Shown: one piece after another, positions 42,175-54,231 of the stretch | Numbering within the stretch: position 1 is the stretch's first letter | Layout: each line of letters starts with the position of its first letter | Origin: Paracyclopina nana | Lineage: Eukaryota; Arthropoda; Copepoda; Cyclopoida; Cyclopettidae | Direction of reading: 5' to 3' | Assembly (NCBI GenBank): GCA_019096065.1 | Contig: JAGUCH010000007.1 | Coordinates: forward strand, 4,610,501-4,674,500 | Length of the DNA stretch: 64,000 bases | The notes under the pieces: model-generated | Database searches by the model: none | What the model was told of the DNA's origin: nothing | Seen by the model: only the letters and a program-made list of their open reading frames with translations | Made by a program: the position numbers and the translations under genes

Positions 42175-44164
42175 TCACACGTACGCTGGCTTTCTTGAAG
42201 CGATGAAATTGCAGTAGCAACTTTTGATTTTTCCCATCACCTTGACGAACTCTTCGCGATATCGCGTGCTCATGAAACAGTAAATGTACATATTCATGGT
42301 CGCATTGAGTGCCAAGCAGAAATGGCTGACATTGATGGCCACATAGGACCAAGCTGGAAAGGTGTTGGGCATGTGGGCAGCCTTACACTTGTTGTAATGC
42401 TCAAGGGTGAAAATTTCGTGAGCATCCAAGGCCACACGTGGAAGGTGGCAAAAAATGAAGCCCAAAATGATGACCAAAAAGATGACTGCCAATTTGTCCT
42501 CGGCTTTCCGACGATTCTCATTGGTGAGAGCTGGTTCATAAAGCGGAGAATCACCTCCCTCCAAATTCGATTTTCTAAAAAAAAGGGGAAAAAACCTTGT
42601 AAAAAAAATTGAATTTCTAAAAAGGAAGCTCTCCTCTTTCAAGTTACCTTGATGGGCGATCACTCTCAATTTCATTGTTTCTGGCCTCAATTTCGAGGGG
42701 TCTCAATTCGATGCACGCCTTGGACACCAATTCCGTTTCCTCCTGGAATGTAAAGGGATTTTTTATGCATCGAAAAGCCAAAGTGCACCAGCTGACATCC
42801 GCAAAAATGCCGTTACATAAGAAAGGTCACGAATTATAATCCCTTGAGGTTATGAAGCTCATATTTCCCAGGAGATTTCAAGTACGCCAATCTGCCATGA
42901 ATAGAGTAAAAGCAAATTTCGCACTGCAATGCAGCGTAATTTGAGCTGAAAAAATGAATCCTATTCTCTATTAAATCAGCTTTTTAGACAATATATGCAT
43001 ATGTTTAGCCAAATAGCTCAACTCCCAACTAAAATCGACCTCAAGGAACAAAGCTCTCAAAAATCCTTTGTGTAGCTAAAATGCTCTACTTAGCTTTGAC
43101 AAAATATTTTTTTCTTCACAAAAATCCCTTTTAGTAGCTCTTATTCAATTAGTAGCTCAATTTGATGTGGTATTTAAATCGTTTCGGTTTGCTTCCGTGA
43201 TTACCTTGAGCTCTTTTGACACTCTGATGGTGGAAATCCTGACAGCTCGTTTATTAAAGACTCTTTGGCTGCGTTCTTGTACGTCTCTGTACACTTTGAT
43301 ATTGAAGAAGAAAATGATGACCAAAGGAAGGAACGAGACCAGGATCAACCTCATCCAATTGGTGACCGCCGAATACGTCATGTTCCTTCTCAAGGGTGAG
43401 ATTTCAAAGCTGTATTCACCGTCCTCATTTTTGACCACATACGCCTCAAAGAACTTGGAAAAGTTGATTGCCACGGAAATGAGCAGGACTGGGCCCAAGT
43501 ATCGCCACATTCGTCGTTTCATCAAGGCTGGCTCATTTGTGGCCTACAAAAGACATAATACAAATAATAGATACAAGCTCATTACAATTACATTCAGTGT
43601 ATTTTTACCTGTCTGTAATCTAGCGGGTAGTGAACTGCACAATACCTTTCCAAGGTGATTGCGACTATCAGGTAAATCGAGGCCGTAAGCGAAATGTGAC
43701 TGAGTGGATACAGCAGTTGTGGATACAGTATGACCTGTATCGAAGAAAAAGCTCCGAACCTACAATAAAAATTACACAATTCAATACATCGCAGCTGAAA
43801 TACTCTAAAACTGAGCATCCATCAGTATTGTATGTATTTGGATACAGTTGAAATGTATTTTCAAGTACCTTCTTTTGATACTTTCAAGCATGGATACAAT
43901 CAGGTAGATTGTATCGATCCAGGCCAAAGCTACCAGGCAAAGGTTGAACGAGTTCCTCATTTTGGGCCGATACAAGATGTATCCAGCCATGATGTTCGAG
44001 ATGATTCCAATGGCTGCCAAAATCGTCTTGGCCACTCCGTCAATCCAGAATGCTGCCATTTGGACCATCATCTCCTCATTGGGAGTGTACAGGGGACACA
44101 GAGCCAACATTGTCTCGTTGTACTCGGTCAAATTCATCACAGAGCTGTTGGTGGTGTTGGCCAT
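42175..44164 (-). CDS. FMRFamide-receptor-like neuropeptide GPCR
   Basis: Five exons (44164-43869, 43759-43609, 43543-43205, 42742-42648, 42574-42175) with matching phases give 426 aa. The N-terminus has four N-glycosylation sites (NTT, NSS, NLT, NET). TM1 has GIISNIMAGYIL; TM2 ends in LAWIDTIYLIV; TM3 closes with ITLERYCAVHYPLDYR (ERY in place of DRY). TM5 is followed by a basic loop with RVSKELK; TM6 reads KLAVIFLVIILGFIFCHLPR; TM7 holds ALNATMNMYIYCFMS, the NPxxY variant typical of the FMRFamide receptor group. The fourth exon adds a short acidic piece to the third intracellular loop and could be optional. Neuromodulation through G proteins is the expected role. Confidence 0.88.
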
Positions 44165-44702
44165 TTGGAACGGATACAGGGAGAAGAAGACCTTCCTTGA
44201 CCGAAGTTTGAGGGAGAGTGAGAAATGGTTACCAAGGCGAGATCCTCATAGAGAAATTTCTGTCCGTAGTAAAAGCGCTGTTGCAGTTTTGCTCTGGGAT
44301 TTCGTTATACAGGCGGAGTCGCGAGCTTCTCACCCACGCATTAATGGGGTGTTCATCTATGCCTCGTTTCCTTAAAATCTTACGACAGCCTTAAATGAAA
44401 TGCCTAAGTTTTCGTTCTTCTGATTAATCAAAACACTTCAAACTCACATAACCAAAAGAGATGGGAAAAGTGGTTTACTTAAAGCTATCAAAAGTGAATA
44501 AAAATGATCAGTACTAAAATAGGAGGCTTGAGTAAAACGCAATTTAACGGAAAGAAAAAATTTCCTTTATAGATGAACACTGCATTAAGTATTGTAAAAA
44601 AATACAGTAGCATGTAATTTTAGTAATTTTTTGGGTGGGGATGCCACGAAGAAGTGATGTATTTATTGCCTGTATCACCTAGCTACACCCATGATCTTAT
44701 TG
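44165..44702. other. GPCR upstream region
   Basis: No gene seen. Probably holds the promoter and 5' UTR of the GPCR. An open frame at 43944-44375 on the + strand overlaps the first exon and is a shadow. Confidence 0.5.
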
Positions 44703-45116
44703 TAAGCTTCGTCCCAACCAGATTTTTGCCAAAAATTTCGATAAAGAATCGGGTACTAATCGATGTCATTTACCCCCTTTGAAAAGTTCTCGAATCGAGA
44801 ATTATTGCGTGACGGAAATCGATGCTGAGAAATTGATTTGCTCATGAAAAGTAACTGAAGTTCAAAGTTGATTACTTCCTGATTATTTCATATTCTTGGC
44901 CACTTTCAGCAGAGCATTCAGGAACTTTTCAGAAACTTTTCAGGAATAGATTTCATTTAATATTCAAGGCCTTGATTTCAGTTGTTATTCAAGGACCTTT
45001 CAAAAATTAAATTTTTGGAGAGCTTTCTAGCTTTTTGATTAAGCTTTCTTTTTCTTGAGACAATGATGGATTTTAAGTGAAAGAAAGAAAGTTTGAAAAG
45101 CTGGAAAGAAAGTTTA

Positions 45117-45187
45117 CCCAAGGTGGATTCGAACCCATGACCCTCAGTTTTGGAGTCCAGTGCCTTGCCTCTAGACCACAGATGTCC
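45117..45187 (-). repeat. tRNA-like sequence, SINE head or tRNA pseudogene
   Basis: On the minus strand, an A-box-like TGGTCTAGAGG and a perfect B-box-like GGTTCGAATCC stand at the tRNA spacing, with a CTCCAAA loop that would give a CCA (Trp) anticodon. The acceptor, anticodon and T stems pair poorly, so it is not a working tRNA. A CTTTCTTTC-rich tail follows. A tRNA-derived SINE is the best reading. Confidence 0.55.
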
Positions 45188-45239
45188 CACTCTAATTTAG
45201 ACTTTTTTGGCTATAATATTGTGCAGAACATACTCTAGA

Positions 45240-46000
45240 TGGAGCTAGCTTCAATTTTTAGAGTACTTGGAAATGTCTTTTAAGCCCAGTTGTCACTGAA
45301 TAGTTCTTGAAGTATGAAAAAATGATCATTCTTGAAAAGTTATTGACATGAACATTCCTGAATACTAATTGAATTTTCAAATTTTATTCATTATTGAAAA
45401 GCTACTGAACATGAGCTCTTGCATAGTTATTGAATTGTCAAGAAGCTTTTGCTGTTGAAAAGTTGCTGAAATCAACATTACTGAATAGTTCTTGAAAACT
45501 TAATCCTAATTTATTGTTGAAAAGTTGATGATTGAAAGTTATTGAATAGTTATTGAATTATCAAAAAGTATTCATTATTGAAAAGTTGTTGAAATCAAAG
45601 TTTCTGAATAGTTATTGAAAACTTAATCCTAATTTATTGTTGAAAAGTTGATGATTGAAAGTTATTGAATAGTTATTGAATTATCAAAAAGTATTCATTA
45701 TTGATAAGTTGTTGAATTGAACATCACTGAATAGTTATTGAATAGTCAAGAAGTATTCATTGCTGAAAAGTTGCTGAAATCAAAGTTTCTGAATAGTTCT
45801 TGAACAGTCAAGTAATATTCATTATTGAAAAGTTACAGAGCTAAACCTATTGAATAGTTCCCAAATAGTCAATAGCTTTTCACACAGAGAAGTTGCTGAA
45901 AAGTTATTGATCTTAAAGTTCCTGATTTGTTCCCGAGCACTCGAGAAGTTTTCATCAATGAAAAGCTCCCGAAAAGCTCATTTTGCCAATTCGGGAACTA
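45240..46000. repeat. Degenerate minisatellite of GAATAGTTATTGAA / GAAAAGTTGCTGAA units
   Basis: Short AT-rich units alternate for about 750 bp. A higher-order copy of 123 bp is seen twice (45483 and 45606), almost identical. No coding potential. Confidence 0.75.
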
Positions 46001-46043
46001 TTCAGACCCGAATCGGTTACTAAAATTCTGGTTGGGGTAAGCT

Positions 46044-46977
46044 AGTAAACAAAAGTCGCTTTGAATGCAAGAAGAAACCCATAATAGTCAAACTTGGCTT
46101 AAAATAAAATAGGGCATCTTTTTTCATTTCCTGAAAGAATGCTTTGAAAGGTACAGCTTTCGAATTCAATTTCGAAATGAATTTTTTGCTTGGAAACTTC
46201 CCATTTTGTCAAAATACATTTTTAATTTTGCCTTTGCCATATGGAAAGTTCATCTTGTAATGAATTTTAGAACCATTTGACTGTCGACTTGCTAGAAGAA
46301 AGCTAAGTACATCTTGTACGAAAGGGAAAATTGTATGGCAAAATGTTAATATTTGAAGAGTACACTGACTCAAAATGAATTTTACATACCTAATTTTTGA
46401 AAGTTAAGTGAAATTGCTGGCTAAGCTAATTTTCAAGGGCTGCTTTGCATCAAAGTAGATAGAAACATGCTAAAGCATATTCATGACCACAGAATGTTCG
46501 CGAGCCAAGCTGAATCCATTTTTAATAATTAGCAGTGTGTGTACCTTACGGCAATTATGAATTATTTGCTTATACTATAAGTTTTTGTAAGGTACAAAAC
46601 ATTCACATTCATAATAATTCAAAGTGGATAAGCATTCTAATTTTTCTCCCCTGATGACCATTGTCATGATTTTTTTTTCTGCAAAAATGTTCCTATTAAA
46701 CTTTCAAGCCACTTTTTTTGAATCAACATTTAACCGAAATGATAAGAGCATTGAACAGCTTTAATGCTTACCTAAGTTGCTTCCAAATCTTCAAATGACG
46801 TGTCAGATGCAAGAACTCTAGTGTCTTATGTGATTATACTATTATAAGCTTGTCTGATGGGAGACGTGTACCAATCAGGCTTATTGTTTTTAGCTGAGAC
46901 ATTATGAGAGTAATCTTGTTGTGCAACACTTCTGGAGCTCATGCTCCCACCATTGATCTGAGGAAGATCAACTCTAA
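46044..46977. other. Intergenic region, no gene seen
   Basis: AT-rich; a + strand frame at 46904-47089 overlaps the last exon of the next gene and looks like a shadow. Confidence 0.45.
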
Positions 46978-49900
46978 TTACTTCATGTTCAGAATGCCAA
47001 TTAAATGTCTCATAATTACCCTTAATTTATCTACATGCGCAGTATGCGAGGGAACAGCAGTCACTTGCGAATGTAGTAATCCTGAATAATCATCCTCATA
47101 ACTCTTTCTAGCCACCATTGGAGCCTTTGAAAGCTGAATAAGGCAATTAAATAGAAGAAAAATTGCATAACAAAAGGAAATGGTAGTTCTGTGAATTCTT
47201 TTCTCCGCTAGAAAAAGCTAAGTGAGAATGTAAGTCTTGATTTCAGCCAAAATTAATGTAATGAAAAGTTACACAAGCCACCAAGTAAAGCTCAGTTTTA
47301 AGCTTACTTTTACCTGCAGAGAATCTCGTGGTGATGTCATTTTTACTCTTGGGCTGTTTGGTGTTGACCATGAAAAGTCAGAATTGGACATTGAAGTGTA
47401 GTGGCTCATTTCTGGTTGCTCCAACAAGTCAAGCTGCAGAGCAGAAATGCTTCTTACTCTTGAAGGACTTGCTTTGCTTACTGAAGTTGCCTCCCAAATT
47501 TTAAAGTCTTCTTGAGATGTTGAAGATTTTACCATTTTAGCACTTTGTGGCAGCGCCAAATTGTCTGCTCGTATATTTTTCCTTTCTCTCAGACTTGTTA
47601 AGGATTTAGCTAAAATATCACGAAATTTGGAGTTGGCTTTAAACGTTGAACTAGGTAAAGGAATATTACTAAGAGTTTCATAACAGCAGTATTTATGAGC
47701 AAAGGCAATGGAATACAACATGTGATAAATCATGGCGGCAGTGCTATGTAAATATTTTTTTTCGGACAATACAGCTGAATAGTACATTGATTTGAAGAAG
47801 ACAACTGTTGCTCTAGTATGTTGTTGCATAATCATGATTATGTTTTGTAGTCAACTGAAGAAAGCTTCTTGACATCTTTTAAATCTTCTAAATACAAATA
47901 CCTATTTCTTAGGTATTTCTGAATAAAGAAAAAGGAGTAGCAAAAAGGACTCGTGGTACACCTAGCTATTGATTCAATTTGTTATGTAACGTACTAGACC
48001 TTAATTCGAAATACTGCTTTACTCACCAGATACAGATCTGTATGTATCCCTGTGTTTTCGATCCATTATCAGCTGGCCTTCTGGTTTGAGAGAGCCTTCA
48101 TGCAAAGGCGTATTGACACTTGACCTTTGCACATTTTTGGGCACCAAGTAATCACATCTTGAGCTCGTTTTAAACTTGGCTTTGCCAGAGAGTCTCAGTG
48201 TGCTTTTTGGAGTTTGTTTTTCCACCTTGCTACCAGGCTGATATTCCTCACTATTCGTTTTCCTGAGCAATTCCATTTCACCAAAGAGCCCTAAAGAGTC
48301 CTTGGGGATCACTTTTGCTCCTCTCTCAGCAATTACTGGACTTTGGAAGTTGATGTTGTCTGACCTGTCAAAAAGAGAGTCTCCAAAAAGGCTCAGAGTG
48401 TCAGTTGGAGCTATTTTTGTAGTTCTACTCGATGATACAGCTCTGGATACATCTTGTCTATTGATGCTGTCAGTTTGAGAAAACTGCATTTCTCCCTCTG
48501 GACTCAGATTGTTTTTTGGAATCACTTTTGCTGGCCTTCTGATAGGTGTGCTACTTGGGCTTTTGTTGATTTTGTGGGTTTGAGTCATGTCAAGGATTCC
48601 TTCCAGTTCTAGCGTATTTTTGGGCTTGATTTTCTGCACTCTTCCTTCAGGCAAATCGAAGACTGAGGACATTTCTCGTTTTTGCATGTCAAATTGCCCA
48701 TGAAGGACCAGTGAGTCTTTTGGCCTTGTTAATTGTACTCGCTTTCCAGCTGTAGCTTGCATGGTATTTTGAGCATTGAAACTGCGTGGCCTAGATAAGT
48801 CATGTTGACCTTCCAAGGCCAAAGTGTCTCTTTGAGCAATTTTTGTGGCCTTTTTTAAAGCCAGCTCAGGAGGTGTTAACTTGTCAGGAAAAGTTATTTC
48901 GCCATCCAAGACTATATTATCTATTGGCATCACTTTACCAGTTCTTCTGCCTGCAAAAGAAAATATTTATTTTCAAATTTAGGCTGTGTTGAGCTCCATA
49001 TTGTTATGGTCTATATTTTAGCAAAATTGTTATAAGAAAAACCACAAAATGGTGCTACAACTTTGGTCCAAACAAATTGTGAGAAAAATGAGCACAAACC
49101 AGCTTGAATTTGCTACTTTTGCGCAACAGTTTGCCAAAAGAACGAGCCAAAGGTTTTTTGTTGTTTGTTTCAAGCTACAAAACCTTCCGAGCCATTTAAG
49201 CAGCCGTAATTTATTGGAATTGTATTTGCTTAGCAACAAGTTGTTGCTACTGAGTGAAGCCGACAGTTTCTTCGAAGCAGCTCGAGATGCTAAATGAAGG
49301 ACGGCTTTATTGGACCAATCAATATCTGGCGCAATTTTGTGAGGACCAATCAGAATCTTGAATTTTGTTGATGTTTTTCGGTTTCACTCAACGAGCCAAT
49401 TATTTTAAGGCTAATATTTTACTTAGCTCGACTGATCTAAATAAAAAAATTTCCTCTTGCAGTGCGACATTTTGCGATAATAAGTTTTAAAAATACCATT
49501 TAAAGCCAGCAAAATGATGAGTCAATAAGCCAACAAAATCGTCCATCCAGCTGTTCGTACATTGGTAGCAAGAAAAGTCATGCCACTGTTACTTCATTCA
49601 GTGCCTTTGAAGGCAACTGACAGCCAAACAAATTAATTCCATCACAGTTATTAGAGTTGTGTCTTTTATGATTGCAATATACAGGTAATACATTAGGTAA
49701 GAAGGTAAACTAAAACCACATCCAGTAATTACACAAGAAGCTTTTTATGCAAGATATGCACAAAAACATAAGCTCTTTTACGTCACAAAAGGCCCTGTAT
49801 ATAATCGTAAGGAAAAATAACTGCAGCAGAAACGTGAACGCAGCTACTTAGATATAGATTATCGTCTGAAAACTATGTGGTATATATAGTGTCAAATAAG

Positions 49901-51602
49901 TGTCCAAAAGATCAACTAACTAAACCACTCTCGTGACACACAAAAAAGTGGAATGTGACTCAGAAAAAAGCAGAATTGAAAGTCTACTTCGTGATATAGC
50001 ATAATTTGAGCTTGGATGCTTTCAAGTCAATTTTTACTGAAACTTGACAACCAAAGCTTGCGTTTTTGAGAGTCAGACTTTAGTACTTTACTACTCACCA
50101 AGTTGCGACAAAACTGGCTGTTGATTGATGGTGCCATCAAGATTTGCTTCAAGAAGAAGAAATGAATTTTTTGACCTCAATGAAGGCTCAGTGGCGGGCT
50201 TTAATGAAGCATAATTGCTATTTTGTTGGCTTGACTCTGCTCTGAAGTTGTTGCTGCTTCTAGGGCTTTGTTGTTCCCTTGTTAGAAAGCCTTGATCAGT
50301 CAAGCTAGTTTGTAAGTTGTGATCTGAAGTGCTTCTTCTCTTCTTCAATGTTGCAGTACTTTCCAATTGACTCCCAATATCCTGTAGATATATCAAATAT
50401 GATTTATATCCACTAATTGGGCTTGAGTTACCATTTTCAGTGGTTTAACTTACGACATTGTTAGGCTGATGCAGGCCAAGTTTTCTTTCAAAGTCAAAAG
50501 AAGTGTCCAAACTTAAATATGTCGTTTGGACGTAATCAGGATCCTTTTGAGCCAAATAAGCATCCAAACCGGGATCCATAAGAGGCAAATGGAAATCTTT
50601 GCTTCCATATCCTAAAATTGTAAAAAGTACGTAAAATACACTCTAGATTCCATAATCGGCAAATTAACAAAATTGTCCAAAATATGGTGGAGCAATTTTC
50701 AGCCATTATTATCCAAGCAAATAGGAACTAGCTAATACATAGAATTTTGCATTTATATCCCGTTCATGTGCAAAGTTGATTTTCGGAAAGTAAAAAATTG
50801 TCATAAGGCAATGGAGTTTTGTTATCAAACCACTTAAGAAGGGCTTCTCAACTAGTTGAACCAGGAATCGAGCTAACAAATTTAGGGCAAAATTCCGAAA
50901 AACATTGATTATTTCAGCTGTATCTTTTATGTATTAACTCTGCAATTTTTAGTTGGTTCATGTGAATTTGTGTTTTATACATATTGACTCAGAAGTAACC
51001 AGTTTGGCACTGAAATTGAAATAAACTTTGAGTGTTTACTTTTCAATAGTCTTAAAATTGACCCGTTTTTTTCCAAAGTGTTAGCATCAGCAGAAGTTTA
51101 CTTTAGTGTTTGTCGTAAGACAATTTTTCTCCTTTTCGTAAGGCGTTCGACGTGCATTATCGTAAGGAATTTGGGGGCACATGAACGGGATATTAGAAGA
51201 CCCAAACAGGTATCACCGAAAAAATGCAAAAGAAAGGCAATGTAATGCTTCCTAAAAAGAATGATTTTTTAGGTAATATAAAAACGAGATCTACAGATAT
51301 GACATTTTTTGGGAGCACTTTGTGAAGATTGTTCACCAACAAAAATAAGATCCTGCTAGAAAAGCTGACATATAATCATTGACTTTTCATTCCTTATTAC
51401 CCTAAAGCAAAATATTTCTTTTAGACTGATGAAGCAAACAGAAAAAGTTGAATGTTTCTCTTAGCAATTTAGTTCTTTTTCAACTGAAAAAAAATCCCAC
51501 AATCTAAAGATGCTCACCATAATCTTCCGGTTGTGTATCTGGCCTTGCCAAATACATCGAGCTGTTGTAATAGTAAGGTGAGCTGTCGTATGTGAAAGCC
51601 AT
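46978..51602 (-). CDS. Repeat protein with D-x-L-x-L-x-G units, SAXO/MAP6-like
   Basis: Six exons (51602-51518, 50611-50454, 50381-50099, 48950-48027, 47609-47314, 47133-46978) join in phase to 633 aa. It opens MAFTYDSSPYYYNSSMYLA. The fourth exon carries about eight units near 33 residues apart with a core of [KR]-x-x-P-[KR]-[DN]-[ST]-L-x-L-x-G-x-M/F, for example KVIPKDSLGLFGEM, KIKPKNTLELEGIL, QLTRPKDSLVLHGQF; the fifth exon adds IRADNLALPQSAKM and ends in MTSPRDSLQ. Similar D-N-L-x-x-E-G repeats occur in SAXO/MAP6-related microtubule-binding proteins of arthropods, so a microtubule-associated role is plausible. The last two exons are supported mainly by phase and by the repeat running on. 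Intron 4 is 1148 bp and intron 1 holds a small transposon. Confidence 0.6.
50756..51192. mobile_element. 437-bp MITE with TTA target duplication (Harbinger-like)
   Basis: TATCCCGTTCATGTGC at 50756-50771 is exactly mirrored at 51177-51192, and TTA flanks both ends (50753-50755, 51193-51195). A 3-bp TWA duplication is typical of PIF/Harbinger. Sub-terminal AAAATTGTC/GACAATTTT and CGTAAGG motifs repeat inside. It lies in the first intron of the repeat-protein gene. No ORF. Confidence 0.75.
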
Positions 51603-51946
51603 TTTTGGGGTCGAGCAGCTCAGTTTACCACAAAGGCATTTCCCTTCGGATACATGAGCAGATTCCGTAAAAATCCGAGGGTTTTTCTTTGCCTTACTTC
51701 AAATTCTGAGCTGAGGACTCTCGACAGAAGATTTTTGGCATTCCACAAAACAATTTTTGAGCTACTACAGCCAAAAAAGGTAACCACAGCCAATGATAAA
51801 AGAGAAAGCTAGTAAGTAGAAAAGGTCACCATAACAGCAACTCGATTTAGAGTCAATAAAGTGCTTTATTAATGCAACTACGGTTTGTGTCAAAGTTAAT
51901 AATAATATCACATTGGGAAATATTGCAAAAAACTGGCCTCGATAAA
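51603..51946. other. Spacer between two minus-strand genes
   Basis: 5' UTR/promoter of the repeat-protein gene and 3' UTR of the sphingomyelinase. No gene seen; a 65-codon frame at 51765-51962 overlaps the next gene's end and is not convincing. Confidence 0.5.
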
Positions 51947-54231
51947 TTATATGTATGGCCAATGGTCAGAGAATTTCTTGATGTAAATTGTTGAGATGAC
52001 TGGCTCATGGTCAGAGAGAGTAATAAAGACTTCTTTTTGCTCAGCAGTTATGTTGGTTTGCAAAAATGGCAATTCAAACCAATTGGTCCAAGTCACAGTT
52101 TGTGGATTATTTCTGCAACATAAGCAAAAGCTGTATCTATGAAACTAAGGCAAAATTATGCCAAGTAACATGATTGGAACAGAACAAAATTAGATTAACT
52201 TGGTGACAAAAGACCACCAAAACCTTTATAAATAAGGCTTTCTTGAGGAGAGGACAAATTAGGACTTTTTTCGCAAATACAATTTTATGTGTACAATGCT
52301 TTTAAGCAACGAAAAAAAGAGGATGCTTTTTCTCAATTTAAAGTTGCCTCTTCTTAGTTCAATTTACTTTTTTAGCGTAATTGCTGCTTTCTCCTCTGCA
52401 AAAGCAGGATGAAAAAAGTAATGAAATACGTACCCTTTATGAAATATGTAGTCGTAAGTGATGGGTTCATACATGTATGAAAATGAATTGCGTTGATTGC
52501 CATAAGTGGCAAATTTGGGCAATAGCCACTCTTTGAGCTGGGAGAAAATCTCCTCAGCGGAATTTTTCATGAACTTTTGAATGATTTCATATGGCTCCCC
52601 AGGGTCCATACGCGGTGGGGTATTAAAATCCCCACCAAGGATGATGGCATCGGCCTTGGACTTTTTCACATAGCTTTCCATGAGCTCTTCCACTTGTTTC
52701 ACTCTGTACCAAGTGTTGTTAGCCATTTTGGTACCAGAATCAGCTATAGTATGTGTGACAAAAATATCCACCAAAGTTCCTTCTTGTGGCTCAATTTGAA
52801 CTCTGCCAACTCCTTTTCCTAAAAATGAAATTGAAAATAGCCATTTTGGGTCAGAAAACATAAAAAGCAGGCAATTACCAGCCAAGTCTTCTCCATCCCA
52901 AATTGTACCTTTCCAGTAATACTCATGGAATTCAAACTCTTTGATGGGGTATGCAGAAATGACTGCCAATCCACTGCATCCAGTGACAAGCACCCTTCCA
53001 TCACAAAGGCTGAAAAAACAAGAGGATTTCCTTATTTATGTCTGAAAATTTTACCAACAACATCCAATGGAATTTTGAGGAGTGTACTTAGTCTTTAAAT
53101 AATTCCTTAAAACTAAGCTAGGCCATTAATCTTGGGTAAAAGTTGCTCAAGTTCATATATCTTTTCTAGTGGTAATTGGAATGCCCCAGGGGGGTCTCGT
53201 AAGTGAGTTCTTGACGCAAGTTTTGCATGCTAAAATCACCAAATCTGTTTGTCTTAGCCTAGGTGGCGCTAGTAGTTCTTACTACATAGCGCGTGAGCTT
53301 AAGTGATGTGTCAGTCATGGAAGCAAGCGGGCTAATCTCACGCGTCTTCAAAAGAGCTCCTAGATAAGTTCTGTATTTTTTAAAAAAGTATGCAATTTGG
53401 GCACTTTTTGATAATTTAAGGCAGGTTATGGAAATTTTTGGAAGTGAAATCCACAGAATTATATTTAAATTTTGTCTTGAAGCCTACCACAGCTCAGTCA
53501 GACTGTGTGCTATAGTACAGCAGCGACAAGAACTCACCTTATTACTATAGATCATCTTGGAATGCCCATTGAATCATTCATTGCACCTCTTTTTTGGACT
53601 TGTGCCACAAATGATTAAAATGGTGCCAAGACCAGACGAAACAACTTTTATTTTTAAACTTTTCAAGTCACATAAAGAGTTGTGGCCAAAGTGCACTCAA
53701 GTTTTGAATAATTTATGTTTCCATTAAGAGTAGTAATATCCTATGTTTTTACCTGCTTGAAAGCTGTCTGAAATCAGTGGCATACAGGCCTACAGATTTG
53801 GCTGCTTGCTCTAAACGGTTGTGGTCAGCTTCCATCCAGAGCTCTTCAAAGAGGAAAATGTCAAAATATGGACTTCGATTTTGGATGAGCTGAGCCAAAG
53901 CGTCCATTCTTTCCTGCTTGTACTTGCAGCCTCCCAAGCCACCAGGCATGCCCCACACATTAAAAGCAAAAACTTTCAACTTCAGCCTCCCATGAAAGTA
54001 AATGAAGTATGTGGCAATTGCTAATAGAATGGCAACAATTGTGATGATTGACAATGACAGGACACATTTTTTGTGCCTTCTAACGAAGCAAGTAGATTTT
54101 GTGGACTGCTGTCCACTTCTCAAGAGGCAAGTGGTTTCATCAGGAAATTCTTGGGGATTTTCCTCTTCTTGATCCATTTCATCTTCTTCAACTTCTCTTA
54201 ACTGAGCATTGATGCCAATTCTGTCCTCCAT
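51947..54231 (-). CDS. Neutral sphingomyelinase-like phosphodiesterase (SMPD2-type)
   Basis: Four exons (54231-53753, 53009-52879, 52818-52434, 52112-51947) join in phase to 386 aa. Residues 1-55 are acidic and cytosolic-like, then one membrane helix (about 56-80, LSLSIITIVAILLAIATYFIYF), then a DNase-I-like Mg-dependent phosphodiesterase fold: LKVFAFNVWGMPGG, FLFEELWME (metal Glu), GGDFNTPP, ITYDYIFHKG and the catalytic His in LSDHEPV. These match neutral sphingomyelinases, which cut sphingomyelin to ceramide and phosphocholine. Human SMPD2 has its membrane helices at the C-terminus, so the N-terminal anchor is unusual. An AG acceptor just before the start indicates a non-coding first exon. 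Confidence 0.82.
53176..53567. repeat. Inverted repeat nested in a direct repeat (intron of the sphingomyelinase)
   Basis: GTGAGTTCTTGACGC (53203-53217) is mirrored with one mismatch at 53523-53537, and TTGGAATGCCC occurs in direct orientation outside both (53176-53186, 53557-53567). It looks like a small transposon with eroded ends, but the direct repeats stand about 20 bp away from the inverted ones. Confidence 0.4.

Larger units (their letters stand above)
44713..46036. mobile_element. Non-autonomous DNA element with CCCAACCAG inverted ends
   Basis: CCCAACCAG at 44713-44721 is mirrored by CTGGTTGGG at 46028-46036; the similarity continues inwards in part (an AATCGGGT-like block on both sides). 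TAAGCT occurs just outside both ends (44703-44708, 46038-46043) and may be a target duplication. No transposase lies within. The interior is a tRNA-like sequence followed by a minisatellite. Superfamily not determined. Confidence 0.45.

Noticed and set aside
43944-44375. 143-codon + strand frame over the GPCR start
   Set aside because: Antisense shadow of the first GPCR exon.
45117-45187. Functional tRNA-Trp
   Set aside because: A- and B-box-like sequences are present but the acceptor, anticodon and T stems do not pair well; kept only as tRNA-like repeat.
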